Assembly: GCA_037965595.1 (NCBI GenBank)
Contig: CP150183.1
Coordinates: 2,790,001 to 2,854,000 of the forward strand
DNA: 64,000 nucleotides
Source: Alkalihalobacillus sp. FSL W8-0930
GTDB taxonomy: Bacteria > Bacillota > Bacilli > Bacillales > Bacillaceae_D
Direction: 5' to 3'
The notes under the pieces were generated by a model. It did not search any database. It saw nothing but the letters and a program-made list of their open reading frames with translations, and was not told where the DNA came from. Numbering within the stretch: position 1 is the stretch's first letter; every line of letters starts with the position of its first letter. Positions 36,959-45,468 of the stretch are shown one piece after another. The translations under genes and the position numbers were made by a program.

Positions 36959-38536
36959 ATGAACATACTGAATACAGCTACTACACTTGAGGACCTCTTA
37001 TCTCAATCTACAGTAAAACATGATCTTTCTGTTTCTCGTTTAGTAAGTAAAGCACTGCAAAATAAAGAGGGTATGCTCACTGAAAACGGTGCTCTTAGCG
37101 TCAAGACTGGTACATACACTGGTCGCTCCCCTAAAGACAAATTCATCGTTAGAGAAGATTCTGTTGAAACACATATTAACTGGGGGGCTGTTAATCAACC
37201 GATCTCTCAGAAAACGTTTAACGCTCTTTATGATAAAGTTCTAACTCACTTAAGTGAAAAAGAAGAGATCTTCGCAACTCATGGATTTGCTGGAGCAGAT
37301 ACTACGTACCGTCTGCCTATACAAATCGTTAATGAATTTGCATGGCATCAGCTTTTTGCTAAACAATTGTTTATCAGATCGGATGAAACTCCTGATAACT
37401 CTTGGCAGGAGCCTTTTACCATTATTTCAGCTCCTACATTCAAAGCAGACCCCGACACAGATGGAACGCGCACAGAAGCGTTTGTTATCATTTCTTTTGA
37501 GAAACGAGTTGTGTTAATTGGAGGGACAGAATATGCAGGTGAGATGAAGAAATCGATCTTTTCTGTTATGAATTATTTATTACCACTTGAAGGAGTTCTC
37601 CCTATGCACTGCTCTGCTAACACAAGTACAGAGGGAGATGTCGCCCTGTTTTTTGGTTTATCTGGCACAGGTAAAACGACTCTTTCTGCAAGCCCTGATC
37701 GATTATTAATTGGCGATGATGAACACGCCTGGGGGGCAAATGGAGTGTTTAATATTGAGGGTGGCTGCTATGCTAAATGCATTAATCTTTCTCTAAAAAA
37801 TGAGCCTCAGATCTGGAATGCGATCAGGTTTGGAACTGTGTGCGAAAACGTAGTTGTTGCAGAAGATGGACAGCCTGACTATGAGGATGTATCCCTAACG
37901 GAAAATACACGTGCTGCGTACCCGATTCACTACATTCCAAATGCTCTTGAACCAAGCATTGCCGGACATCCAGGTACGATTATCTTTTTAACCGCTGATG
38001 CGTTCGGAGTTCTACCTCCGATTAGTAAGCTAACAAAAGAACAAGCGATGTATCACTTCCTATCTGGTTACACAAGCAAGCTCGCAGGCACTGAGCGAGG
38101 CGTAACGGAACCCGAAGCTACCTTCTCCACATGCTTTGGCGCTCCTTTTCTGCCTTTACCACCTAAGTATTATGCATCAATGCTCGGTGAATTCATTGAT
38201 ACGCACAATGCCCAAGTATTTTTAGTCAATACAGGCTGGTCAGGAGGGCCTTATGGTATTGGTGAGCGAATGAGCTTATCTCATACTCGCGCAATGGTGC
38301 AAGCAGCCTTGCAAGGAGAGTTAACGCAAGTAGAGACAACACAGGATGAATACTTTGGATTATATGTCCCCACACAATGTCCCGGAGTGCCTGATAAAGT
38401 CCTCAATCCAAAGACTACATGGGAAGACCCGGAGGCCTATCACAAAAAAGCAACCGAACTTGCTAATCAGTTTAAGCGAAACATCTTACATTTTGATGAT
38501 TTGTCGGAAGAGGTAATACAAGCAGGGCCTAAATAA
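36959..38536 (+). CDS. pckA: phosphoenolpyruvate carboxykinase (ATP)
   Basis: Gluconeogenic enzyme converting oxaloacetate and ATP to PEP. The 525-residue protein has the PPCK kinase-1a P-loop GLSGTGKT at 233-240, the metal-binding [11 protein letters not shown] just after (249-259), and RSPKDKFIV near the N-terminus. RBS GAGAGGAG lies nine bases before the ATG. Divergent from metK as in B. subtilis. Confidence 0.97.
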   Translation: MNILNTATTLEDLLSQSTVKHDLSVSRLVSKALQNKEGMLTENGALSVKTGTYTGRSPKDKFIVREDSVETHINWGAVNQPISQKTFNALYDKVLTHLSEKEEIFATHGFAGADTTYRLPIQIVNEFAWHQLFAKQLFIRSDETPDNSWQEPFTIISAPTFKADPDTDGTRTEAFVIISFEKRVVLIGGTEYAGEMKKSIFSVMNYLLPLEGVLPMHCSANTSTEGDVALFFGLSGTGKTTLSASPDRLLIGDDEHAWGANGVFNIEGGCYAKCINLSLKNEPQIWNAIRFGTVCENVVVAEDGQPDYEDVSLTENTRAAYPIHYIPNALEPSIAGHPGTIIFLTADAFGVLPPISKLTKEQAMYHFLSGYTSKLAGTERGVTEPEATFSTCFGAPFLPLPPKYYASMLGEFIDTHNAQVFLVNTGWSGGPYGIGERMSLSHTRAMVQAALQGELTQVETTQDEYFGLYVPTQCPGVPDKVLNPKTTWEDPEAYHKKATELANQFKRNILHFDDLSEEVIQAGPK

Positions 38537-38544
38537 TAAAAAAG

Positions 38545-38577
38545 AAGAGTTCCCTCTTGGGACGCTCTTCTTTTTTT
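38545..38577. terminator. terminator between pckA and ytmA
   Basis: AAGAAGAG and CTCTTCTT form the stem with an inner CCC/GGG; T7 follows on the plus strand and A-rich sequence precedes, so it serves both converging genes. Confidence 0.88.
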
Positions 38578-38580
38578 ACA

Positions 38581-39360
38581 TCATTGTCGCTTCATCCATT
38601 TTGCGGCTTCTTGTAGAATGACTTGCTGCTGTCGGACCGGAAATTGATGACTATATGTTTCATAGTACCAGCTTTCCACATGCTTATTCTCTTGCTCAAG
38701 TAGGGTCTCCAGCTGATACGCATGCTCAATCGATACATGCTCGTCTAGCTCCCCATGTATAATCAGGACAGATGCATGTATGTCTTCCACCTGGTTAAGA
38801 GGTGTGCGAAAATCATAACGCTCCGGATACTTGGTAGGGGTCCCTCCAATCACACGCTTCATCATTCGTCTAAGGTCAACTCGTTCCCGATACGTTAAAA
38901 ACATATCAGTTACGCCACTCCAGCTGATGATGCTTTTCATCTCTTTTCGGTAAATGGCCGCCCAGAGCGCCATGACACCACCTCTTGAGAATCCAATCGC
39001 ATGAAGGCCTTGTTTTGAGTCAAATCGTTTATTTTCTTTTAACACGTCTACTGCATATACTGCATCTAACCGGTCTTGACCTCCAAAGTCTTCATTGCCT
39101 TCGCCTCCTCTGTTTCCTCGATAAAAAGGACCAAAGACAACAAATCCTTCAGATGCCCACTGGATTAACCGTTGTATCCGGACCATCCCTACATTTTTAA
39201 TCCCGCCCCGAAGATATAAAAGGCCTGGTAAAGTCTTACTCCATATAGGTTCAGCTAAGTAGCCTTTTATCTTATATCCCTCACTCCAGTAAGTCACGAT
39301 ATATAGATGGATGTCCGGATGCGGTGACGGTACTCTTTGTTTGTCAATCATTCTGGTCAA
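38581..39360 (-). CDS. ytmA: alpha/beta hydrolase, prolyl-oligopeptidase-like (YtmA)
   Basis: About 259 residues. The nucleophile motif is IGFSRGGVMALW, the acid is in HGELDEHVS and the His in TYSHQFP. The HPDIHLYIVTYWSEGYKIKG start matches B. subtilis YtmA, an S9-type hydrolase of unknown substrate. The start is uncertain: TTG at 39360 (GGGTG upstream) or ATG at 39351; an ATG at 39390 would overlap ytkD. It follows ytkD closely in one operon. Confidence 0.83.
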   Translation of the reverse strand: MTRMIDKQRVPSPHPDIHLYIVTYWSEGYKIKGYLAEPIWSKTLPGLLYLRGGIKNVGMVRIQRLIQWASEGFVVFGPFYRGNRGGEGNEDFGGQDRLDAVYAVDVLKENKRFDSKQGLHAIGFSRGGVMALWAAIYRKEMKSIISWSGVTDMFLTYRERVDLRRMMKRVIGGTPTKYPERYDFRTPLNQVEDIHASVLIIHGELDEHVSIEHAYQLETLLEQENKHVESWYYETYSHQFPVRQQQVILQEAAKWMKRQ

Positions 39361-39364
39361 AGGA

Positions 39365-39838
39365 TCACACCCACTTATGCTGACGTTCATGTATGTATTG
39401 GAGACAATGTCTTAGCACATCATCTTTCATAATAAAGCTATATTCCTCATGTTCTCCAATTTGATTCGGTAATTCGTCTACTAACACAGGACCGTTTGTT
39501 TCAAAATAGTGATCACTTTTGTTTAGTTCCTTAATCTGTGCAAGGTAAATATTTTTGCAGATACTTAAGTCCGGTACTGTATATTGAGCGAGATAATGTA
39601 GATGACAAATGACCGCTCCCGTTTCTTCTAGGACCTCTCTTTTCGCAGCATCCTCCGGTTGTTCACCGGGTTCAAGCTTTCCCCCAGGAAATTCAAGACC
39701 TCTTTTTTTGTGATTAGTTAATAGCCATGAATCCTTGAACCGACAAATGACCCACACATGCTTAGGCGATTTGGAAAAGGGGTCTTTCGAGAACGAAAGA
39801 TATACAGTTCTTTGATAGACATCCAGAAAGGTATGCAT
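39365..39838 (-). CDS. ytkD: Nudix hydrolase (YtkD, nucleoside triphosphatase/RNA pyrophosphohydrolase family)
   Basis: A 157-residue Nudix protein with an intact Nudix box from G53 to A75: GKLEPGE, seven residues, REVLEETGA. B. subtilis YtkD hydrolyses 8-oxo-dGTP and other NTPs and can remove pyrophosphate from RNA. No strong RBS is seen before the ATG. Operon with ytmA, as in B. subtilis. Confidence 0.87.
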   Translation of the reverse strand: MHTFLDVYQRTVYLSFSKDPFSKSPKHVWVICRFKDSWLLTNHKKRGLEFPGGKLEPGEQPEDAAKREVLEETGAVICHLHYLAQYTVPDLSICKNIYLAQIKELNKSDHYFETNGPVLVDELPNQIGEHEEYSFIMKDDVLRHCLQYIHERQHKWV

Positions 39839-39902
39839 ATTCGTAGTTGACTCCCTCTGCTTTTTTAAGCAGTATACCTTTTCTGTCAGTATGCGTCCAA
39901 CG

Positions 39903-41114
39903 TTAGCTCCATGTGCTTTTAACCGACTTCTCTGGCTTAAGTAAAAGGAACGTTAGAATAAGTGCAATACAGCTTAACAACGCATGTAAAGAAAAAATAA
40001 GAAAATGATTTACATTTAATAACGCAGCAAAAATCGGAGGACCCATAGCCACTCCAACAAATCTCATGCTGCTATATAATGAAGTGATGGACCCTCTTTG
40101 CTTTTGTTCAATTCCTTCCGTCACAAAAGCATCCAAACTTGGAAGCGCAGCTCCTATTCCAAGCCCAGCTAAGAACAAAGCTGTGAGTAGTACATAGATA
40201 TTCTCCGAAAAAGCGATCCACAAAGTTGATCCCGTTACAATGGCCAATCCTCCAACTGTATACCATTTCATTAGCATTTTATCTTGTCCGATAAGCTTTC
40301 CGGTTACATAAGAGGCGAAGCATAAGGCAGCTAGTGGAAAGGCGAGCACAAATCCTTTCTTTAAATCATGAATTCCATAGTCTTTTTCAAGGCTAGTTGA
40401 TAAATAAAACAACAATCCGAAGATTAAATACATACACAGTCCACCCACAAAAAAGACAACAAACAACCATTTTCCTTCACGCTTAAATGTTTTTTGAATT
40501 GACTTTACAAATGGTTTAAAGGCTAATGGCTTATCTTTTTGTTTTGGTACATGTACAAGGAACAACAGCATGACAATTGAAATGAAACAAAATATCGGAA
40601 ATGAAAAAAATGGGAGAAACCAGACAAATGAAGCTAATAGGGCGCCAAGTATTGGACTTATAACCTTACCAAATGTATTGGATGTTTCCACCAGTCCTAA
40701 TCCGGAACTAACGTCTTTTTCTGAGGTGAATAAGTCTCCAACTAGAGGAAAGGCAATCGGTGCAGCACCTGCAGCGCCAATCCCTTGTAGCAGCCTGCCG
40801 ATAAGGATCCAACTATATGCAGAATCAAACTTCCAGGCAGCAAACCCAGCCAATGCACCACCAAGTCCCGCGAGGATAAGGCTCGGAATAATGACTTGTT
40901 TTCGACCAATATGGTCAGATAAATACCCTGCAAGAGGGATAAAGATAATAGCAACAATTGAATAAACCGTAATTAACAAACTTGCCTGTACTGAACTAAT
41001 ACCAAGTTCTTTTTCTATCGTTGGTAATACTGGAATGAGCATTGAGTTACCAAGTGTCATGACGAGAGGGATCGATGAGATTGAAATGATTCCCCATATG
41101 CTTTTTTTCTCCAC
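39903..41114 (-). CDS. MFS transporter (DHA1-type drug/siderophore exporter family)
   Basis: A 403-residue, 12-helix efflux-type transporter. Motif A is GYLSDHIGRKQVIIP and motif C-like segments follow in helix 5. The start is GTG at 41114 with GGAGGAG upstream rather than the longer frame. It could export drugs or a siderophore; no neighbour points to a substrate. The interspersed element starts 76 bases upstream. Confidence 0.83.
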   Translation of the reverse strand: MEKKSIWGIISISSIPLVMTLGNSMLIPVLPTIEKELGISSVQASLLITVYSIVAIIFIPLAGYLSDHIGRKQVIIPSLILAGLGGALAGFAAWKFDSAYSWILIGRLLQGIGAAGAAPIAFPLVGDLFTSEKDVSSGLGLVETSNTFGKVISPILGALLASFVWFLPFFSFPIFCFISIVMLLFLVHVPKQKDKPLAFKPFVKSIQKTFKREGKWLFVVFFVGGLCMYLIFGLLFYLSTSLEKDYGIHDLKKGFVLAFPLAALCFASYVTGKLIGQDKMLMKWYTVGGLAIVTGSTLWIAFSENIYVLLTALFLAGLGIGAALPSLDAFVTEGIEQKQRGSITSLYSSMRFVGVAMGPPIFAALLNVNHFLIFSLHALLSCIALILTFLLLKPEKSVKSTWS

Positions 41115-41189
41115 AGATTCTCCTCCTTTTCTACATACTCCGACTCTTAGTATGAGGCGATCCCACATATCTATGCACACTCAAAAAAA

Positions 41190-41358
41190 GAAGCGGGCAG
41201 GACATAACATTAAAGTAGCGAGTCTAACACGAGTGAAGCAAATAATCCGCTACAGGAGAATCCCTCGCTTGTTCAAATAAAATCACGAAAGGCGAATGAT
41301 TCTGCAATCGAATCATTCGCCTTTTCAGATTGATTTTTAGTTTTGTCCCAGCCGCTTC
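41190..41358. repeat. MITE-like interspersed element, copy 1
   Basis: A 169-base element with imperfect terminal inverted repeats: left GAAGCGGGCAGGACATAAC and the complement of the right end GAAGCGGCTGGGACAAAAC agree at 15 of 19 bases. It contains ATCCGCTACAGGAGAAT, CCTCGCTTGTT and a perfect hairpin AAAGGCGAATGATTC / GAATCATTCGCCTTT. It is homologous over its whole length to the element at 56961-57131. No ORF of note. The hairpin may end transcription of the YwpF-like gene. Confidence 0.82.
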
Positions 41359-41375
41359 TATCGTGCATGTATCCT

Positions 41376-41867
41376 TTATAATAAAACGTAATTTCCACTT
41401 TCCTTTAAATCCTTATATACTTCGTTTAATGTTTTTTCTGAGTAGGATTCTAAGTTCTCGGTTCGTTGTTTAAAACGCTCAAGCAGACTTTCCGTTGAAT
41501 GGCCATCAGTTAATAATTCCTCCAACACATCTTCCAGAACGTCATCACGCCCAAGCACAATCCTTCCTTTAAAAATAATGCTATACCCATCACTTAATTT
41601 CTTAATGGTTTCGATGCTTGTAATCATGGCCGCTGGATGGTTGTCTTTGCTAGTGATGATCACATTAAGAAACACATGGCGGTTGGCTTTTTGTTCACCC
41701 TCAAAAAAGTGCATATCCTCTTCAGACACAACAGCATCAATAAACCAAGTTCGCTCCTTATTTTCCATACTAATAATAAGGCCATCTTTTAATGGTACCG
41801 ATTCTTGTCTGATCGATTCATTGTCCCCAGCCAAAAGATAAAGTGCATGAAGCTTAAATGTCTTCAT
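41376..41867 (-). CDS. YwpF-like protein
   Basis: A 163-residue soluble protein. The N-terminal MKTFKLHALYLL and DGLIISMENKERTWFIDAVV resemble the YwpF family of Bacilli, whose function is unknown. The start is ATG at 41867 with GGAGGTG nine bases upstream; an in-frame GTG at 41879 lies inside that RBS. Recognition is from memory of the family. Confidence 0.6.
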   Translation of the reverse strand: MKTFKLHALYLLAGDNESIRQESVPLKDGLIISMENKERTWFIDAVVSEEDMHFFEGEQKANRHVFLNVIITSKDNHPAAMITSIETIKKLSDGYSIIFKGRIVLGRDDVLEDVLEELLTDGHSTESLLERFKQRTENLESYSEKTLNEVYKDLKESGNYVLL

Positions 41868-41952
41868 AATTACTGGCACCTCCCACTAAACATTACTCTC
41901 ACCTCTTATTTAACCATAGTGAACATTGTAAGTAAATCGAATCCATAGGAAA

Positions 41953-41995
41953 AGGCAATAAAGGAACACCGAATGTGTATCCCTTTATTGCCTTA
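41953..41995 (-). terminator. rho-independent terminator
   Basis: AAGGCAATAAAGG and CCTTTATTGCCTT pair with a 17-base loop and TTTT follows on the minus strand, after the 75-codon gene. Confidence 0.75.
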
Positions 41996-42024
41996 ACTCA
42001 AAACAATTTTGTCATCTCGTTTAT

Positions 42025-42252
42025 TTATGAAGTTTTTACGTTTTTATAGAGTGCTTCAGTCTGCTGCTGTTCCATCCATTTAACAAAATTATCCTCTTCA
42101 GGAGTCAACTCGCGGCCAAGTTTCAATCTGCAGTCTTCAACCAACTCTTCATATAAATTTTTACATGTCATTGTACATGCCCCATTTCTATAGAAACGTA
42201 ATCGTTTGGCATCGTAACTTTCATACGCCATCCTTTCCATCAACTTATTCAT
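42025..42252 (-). CDS. small hypothetical protein
   Basis: A 75-residue, charged, mainly helical protein with three Cys (GACTMTCKNLYEELVEDC) and a LTPEEDNFVKWMEQQQ helix. Not recognised. No good RBS precedes the first ATG; ATG codons at 42240 and 42231 are alternatives. A terminator after it supports a real transcript. Confidence 0.5.
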   Translation of the reverse strand: MNKLMERMAYESYDAKRLRFYRNGACTMTCKNLYEELVEDCRLKLGRELTPEEDNFVKWMEQQQTEALYKNVKTS

Positions 42253-42329
42253 AAATGTGGACGATATGACTTAAATTTTAAAGCATTCCTTTGAAAGCTT
42301 ATTTAAACTATAATTTGATTTCTCTACGT

Positions 42330-42485
42330 CTAAATCGTCGGAGTCGCAAAATGTGAATCTACTTTATGCTGTAAATCACGTTGTTCAAGCTCTTTTTGTA
42401 AAAGCACGATAAAATCTTCGTTCAAGCGAAGCTCCTTCGCTTTTACATACGCCTCCACTAACATATCGTTATTTAAATTTTTCAT
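42330..42485 (-). CDS. sda: Sda-like sporulation histidine kinase inhibitor
   Basis: A 51-codon gene. The product begins MKNLNNDMLVEAYVKAKELR and continues LNEDFIVLLQKELEQRDLQH, in register with B. subtilis Sda (46 residues), including L21 and F25, residues of the kinase-binding hairpin. Sda blocks KinA autophosphorylation to stop sporulation when replication is disturbed. GGAGG lies four bases before the ATG. It follows the patB stop by 26 bases and may share its transcript; a DnaA-box-rich promoter, typical of sda, was not seen. Confidence 0.82.
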   Translation of the reverse strand: MKNLNNDMLVEAYVKAKELRLNEDFIVLLQKELEQRDLQHKVDSHFATPTI

Positions 42486-42511
42486 CAGCCCTCCGACACA
42501 CACTCCTATTT

Positions 42512-43690
42512 TTAGAATTGGTCCTGCTCATACGCTTCTTTTAATTGAGTAAGCCCCTTCTGAAGCGTCGTTCTTGGACATGCCAAATTAAGCCTTTCAA
42601 AATGTTGCCCTTCTTCCCCAAACATTGGACCATGGTTTAATGCTATTTTCGCTTTCTCGACCAGCCATTTCTTGCGCTCATCTGCCTCAAGTGGCACATC
42701 CCTAAAGTCAAGCCATAGCAGATACGTTCCTTGTGGTTGAATGACTTTAATCTTCGGCATATGGGTTTCAATAAAGTCTTGTGCGAACCGGTAATTAGCT
42801 TGGACATATTGCATAAGCTCATGAAGCCACTCTTCTCCTTCATTGTAAGCTACTTCCGTTGCAATACCAGCAAACGAATTTTGACCGTTCATATAGGTAG
42901 ATTCAAGATACCTTTTAAACTCAAGTCTTCTTTTCTTATGTTGGATAACAAGATAAGATGCAATGATGCCCGCTAAATTAAAGGTTTTAGTTGGAGCGAG
43001 ACAAGTGAATGTTCGCTCAGCCATATCTTCATTAATGGACGCCAACGGAATATGGTTGTATCCGTCAAATAATAAGTCAGCATGAATCTCATCAGACACC
43101 ACGAGTAAATCGTACTTTTTACAAAGATCTGCTAATGCCTCAAGCTCTGACCTCATCCAGACTCGACCTCCGGGATTATGAGGATGACAGAAAACCAGCA
43201 TTTTTGTTTTTTCTGAGATCGACTGCTCTAATTGTTCTAAGTCCATTTCAAACTGTCCGTCCTCTCTTTGTAACAGAGGATTTTTAACAATCGTGCGATT
43301 ATTACTTGTAATCACATCATAAAAAGGATAATAAACAGGTGTTTGAATAACGACCTCATCACCCGCTTCAGTAAAAACCTTTATAAGATTGCTTAAAGTC
43401 GGAACAATTCCGACCGTATGAACAATTGAATTGGAATCAATCTTCCAGTCATATCTCCGGTCTGTCCAACGAACAATCGCTTCGTCAACAGTAGAAGAAG
43501 GTGTCATGTATCCAAATATGCCTTGCTCTACTCGGTTATGTAAGGCATCCAGAACTGGCTGCGGCGCTTTAAAATCCATGTCAGCAACCCACATAGGAAG
43601 CAAATCACTTGCTCCGTAACGGCTTTGTAACCCGTCCCACTTTAGAGAATTTGTTCCTTTACGTTCAAACACTTGATCAAATTGACTCAT
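42512..43690 (-). CDS. patB: PatB/MalY-type PLP-dependent cystathionine beta-lyase
   Basis: A 392-residue fold-type I aminotransferase family enzyme. The PLP lysine is in APTKTFNLAG; DEIHADL and CHPHNPGGRVW are also family marks. C-S lyases of this group cleave cystathionine to homocysteine or release H2S from cysteine. AAGGAG lies 7 bases before the ATG. Confidence 0.92.
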   Translation of the reverse strand: MSQFDQVFERKGTNSLKWDGLQSRYGASDLLPMWVADMDFKAPQPVLDALHNRVEQGIFGYMTPSSTVDEAIVRWTDRRYDWKIDSNSIVHTVGIVPTLSNLIKVFTEAGDEVVIQTPVYYPFYDVITSNNRTIVKNPLLQREDGQFEMDLEQLEQSISEKTKMLVFCHPHNPGGRVWMRSELEALADLCKKYDLLVVSDEIHADLLFDGYNHIPLASINEDMAERTFTCLAPTKTFNLAGIIASYLVIQHKKRRLEFKRYLESTYMNGQNSFAGIATEVAYNEGEEWLHELMQYVQANYRFAQDFIETHMPKIKVIQPQGTYLLWLDFRDVPLEADERKKWLVEKAKIALNHGPMFGEEGQHFERLNLACPRTTLQKGLTQLKEAYEQDQF

Positions 43691-43920
43691 CCTGACACTC
43701 CTTCATCTGTCTAACAAAGCGACGCATTGTTAAACAATCCGTTTGATAATTTCGATATCCTTTTTAAAATTCCTTTTAAATTTTAAAGCTTTCGTTCGAC
43801 GAAATTCGGTAATTGGTTAATTATTCTTTATTCTACACACTCTATTTAAGAAAAATCAATTGTTTAAGACTTACAAAATTAAGGAATGGTAAGTTCAGAT
43901 TATATAAAAAGGAGCCCGCC

Positions 43921-45366
43921 ATGAAACGATCCTCTCTTACTAAACGACATCTACTACTCATTCTTCCCATCGCATTTTTCATTCTATATGTTAGTACGAT
44001 CATTTATGGTGTTAATCGCCCACTCCCAGACAGCGACCTATCGTATCAAAGTGATTTAAAACCAGTCATTCAGCCAACATTCCTCTCTGATTTATCGTAT
44101 ACACAAGATGACAATCAAGTGTTTGAACAGGAAATTTTTGCTTATGTAAAAGAGATGATTCAGCAAGCAGACGAATTTATTGTATTCGATATGTTTTTAT
44201 TTAACAGTATATATGGCGAGGATGAGAACTTCCCGGCACTTGCGGAAGATGTCACTCAAGCGCTCGTGCAAAAGAAACAGGAAAACCCGAGTCTTGCCAT
44301 TACAGTAATCACTGATCCGATTAATACAATGTATGGAGCCAACATGCCTGACCACTTACACCAGCTAGAAGATGCTGATATTCCAGTCATTATCAGTGAC
44401 CTTGATTCGTTACGGGATTCAAATCCACTATATGCCGGGTTCTACAAACTGTTTCTTCAATGGGATACAGTAGGTAGCATTGGTGGACTCCCGAACGTCC
44501 TGGGTTCGAATGGAAAGGATGCGAATCTGCACTCTTATCTTACTTCATTAAATGGAAAGGCCAATCACCGCAAAATCGTGATGACCGATCAGGAGGCTTT
44601 AATTAGTTCTGGAAATCCTCATGACGCAAGTGCATTGCATAATAATGTAGCCATAGCCTTTAAGGGTGAGCTCTTGGAAGACTTATTAAAAACAGAAGAG
44701 GCTGTTGTAAGATATTCAGCTGATTCAACGATCCAAGCTCCTTCTTTAGACACAACAGCTGATGAAACAGAAACGGATGTATATGGAGAAATTTTAACAG
44801 AGCGTCCCATTAAAGACCGAGCTCTCTCTATAATAAGTGAGGCAGAGAGCGGTGACACAATCTGGATTGGTCTCCTCTACTTATCCGAGCAGAGCATAGT
44901 TGATGCATTGATTGAAGCCGCAAACAGTCAAGTATCTGTTCATATTGTATTAGATCAAAACGTTGAATCCTTCGGTAACAAAAAAATTGGCTTACCAAAT
45001 AAACCGGTTGCCGCCAAGTTAATGAAGGAAGCAGGAGACGACCTTGAGATTCGCTGGTATGAAACGAATAAGGAACAGTATCATCCTAAGATTCTCTTTT
45101 TAGATTCCTCAAACGAATCACAGCTTTTAAGTGGCTCTGCCAATTTCACGCGGAGAAACCTTGATGATTTGAACCTTGAGACGAACATTTATTTGACCGG
45201 TCCAGAGGATGCAGAGATTATGAATGACGCACGTGCTTATTTTAACCAAATTTGGACGAATGACGGTGGCATCTATACCGCTGACTACGAAACCTATGCG
45301 GATGAATCTCTATGGCTTAGAGGAATTTTCACGATCCAAAAGTGGACAAAGCTCTCTACTTTTTAA
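43921..45366 (+). CDS. membrane-anchored phospholipase D-like protein
   Basis: A 481-residue protein with one N-terminal membrane helix (HLLLILPIAFFILYVSTII) and two intact HxKx4D motifs: HRKIVMTD followed by SSGNPHD, and HPKILFLD followed by LSGSANFTRRNLDDLN. The catalytic part should lie outside the cell. It could be a phospholipase D, a cardiolipin-synthase relative or a nuclease; the single helix argues against a classic Cls. AAGGAG precedes the ATG at 43921; the frame is open upstream without an RBS. Confidence 0.83.
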   Translation: MKRSSLTKRHLLLILPIAFFILYVSTIIYGVNRPLPDSDLSYQSDLKPVIQPTFLSDLSYTQDDNQVFEQEIFAYVKEMIQQADEFIVFDMFLFNSIYGEDENFPALAEDVTQALVQKKQENPSLAITVITDPINTMYGANMPDHLHQLEDADIPVIISDLDSLRDSNPLYAGFYKLFLQWDTVGSIGGLPNVLGSNGKDANLHSYLTSLNGKANHRKIVMTDQEALISSGNPHDASALHNNVAIAFKGELLEDLLKTEEAVVRYSADSTIQAPSLDTTADETETDVYGEILTERPIKDRALSIISEAESGDTIWIGLLYLSEQSIVDALIEAANSQVSVHIVLDQNVESFGNKKIGLPNKPVAAKLMKEAGDDLEIRWYETNKEQYHPKILFLDSSNESQLLSGSANFTRRNLDDLNLETNIYLTGPEDAEIMNDARAYFNQIWTNDGGIYTADYETYADESLWLRGIFTIQKWTKLSTF

Positions 45367-45468
45367 CGGAACATCTTTCATCTCTTCTTCCTTCAATTGG
45401 TCCTCTGACATCTTGAACTGAGTGTGATAAACTGAAGCGTAGAGATTAGTAAAGAAGGGTGTTAAAAG

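Noticed and set aside
39365-39390. Overlap of ytmA with ytkD by 26 bases
   Set aside because: Starts at 39360 or 39351 fit the family N-terminus and remove the overlap.
40570-41280. Plus-strand open frames over the MFS gene and interspersed element
   Set aside because: They are mirror frames of the minus-strand gene or cross the repeat, without RBS or recognisable protein features.
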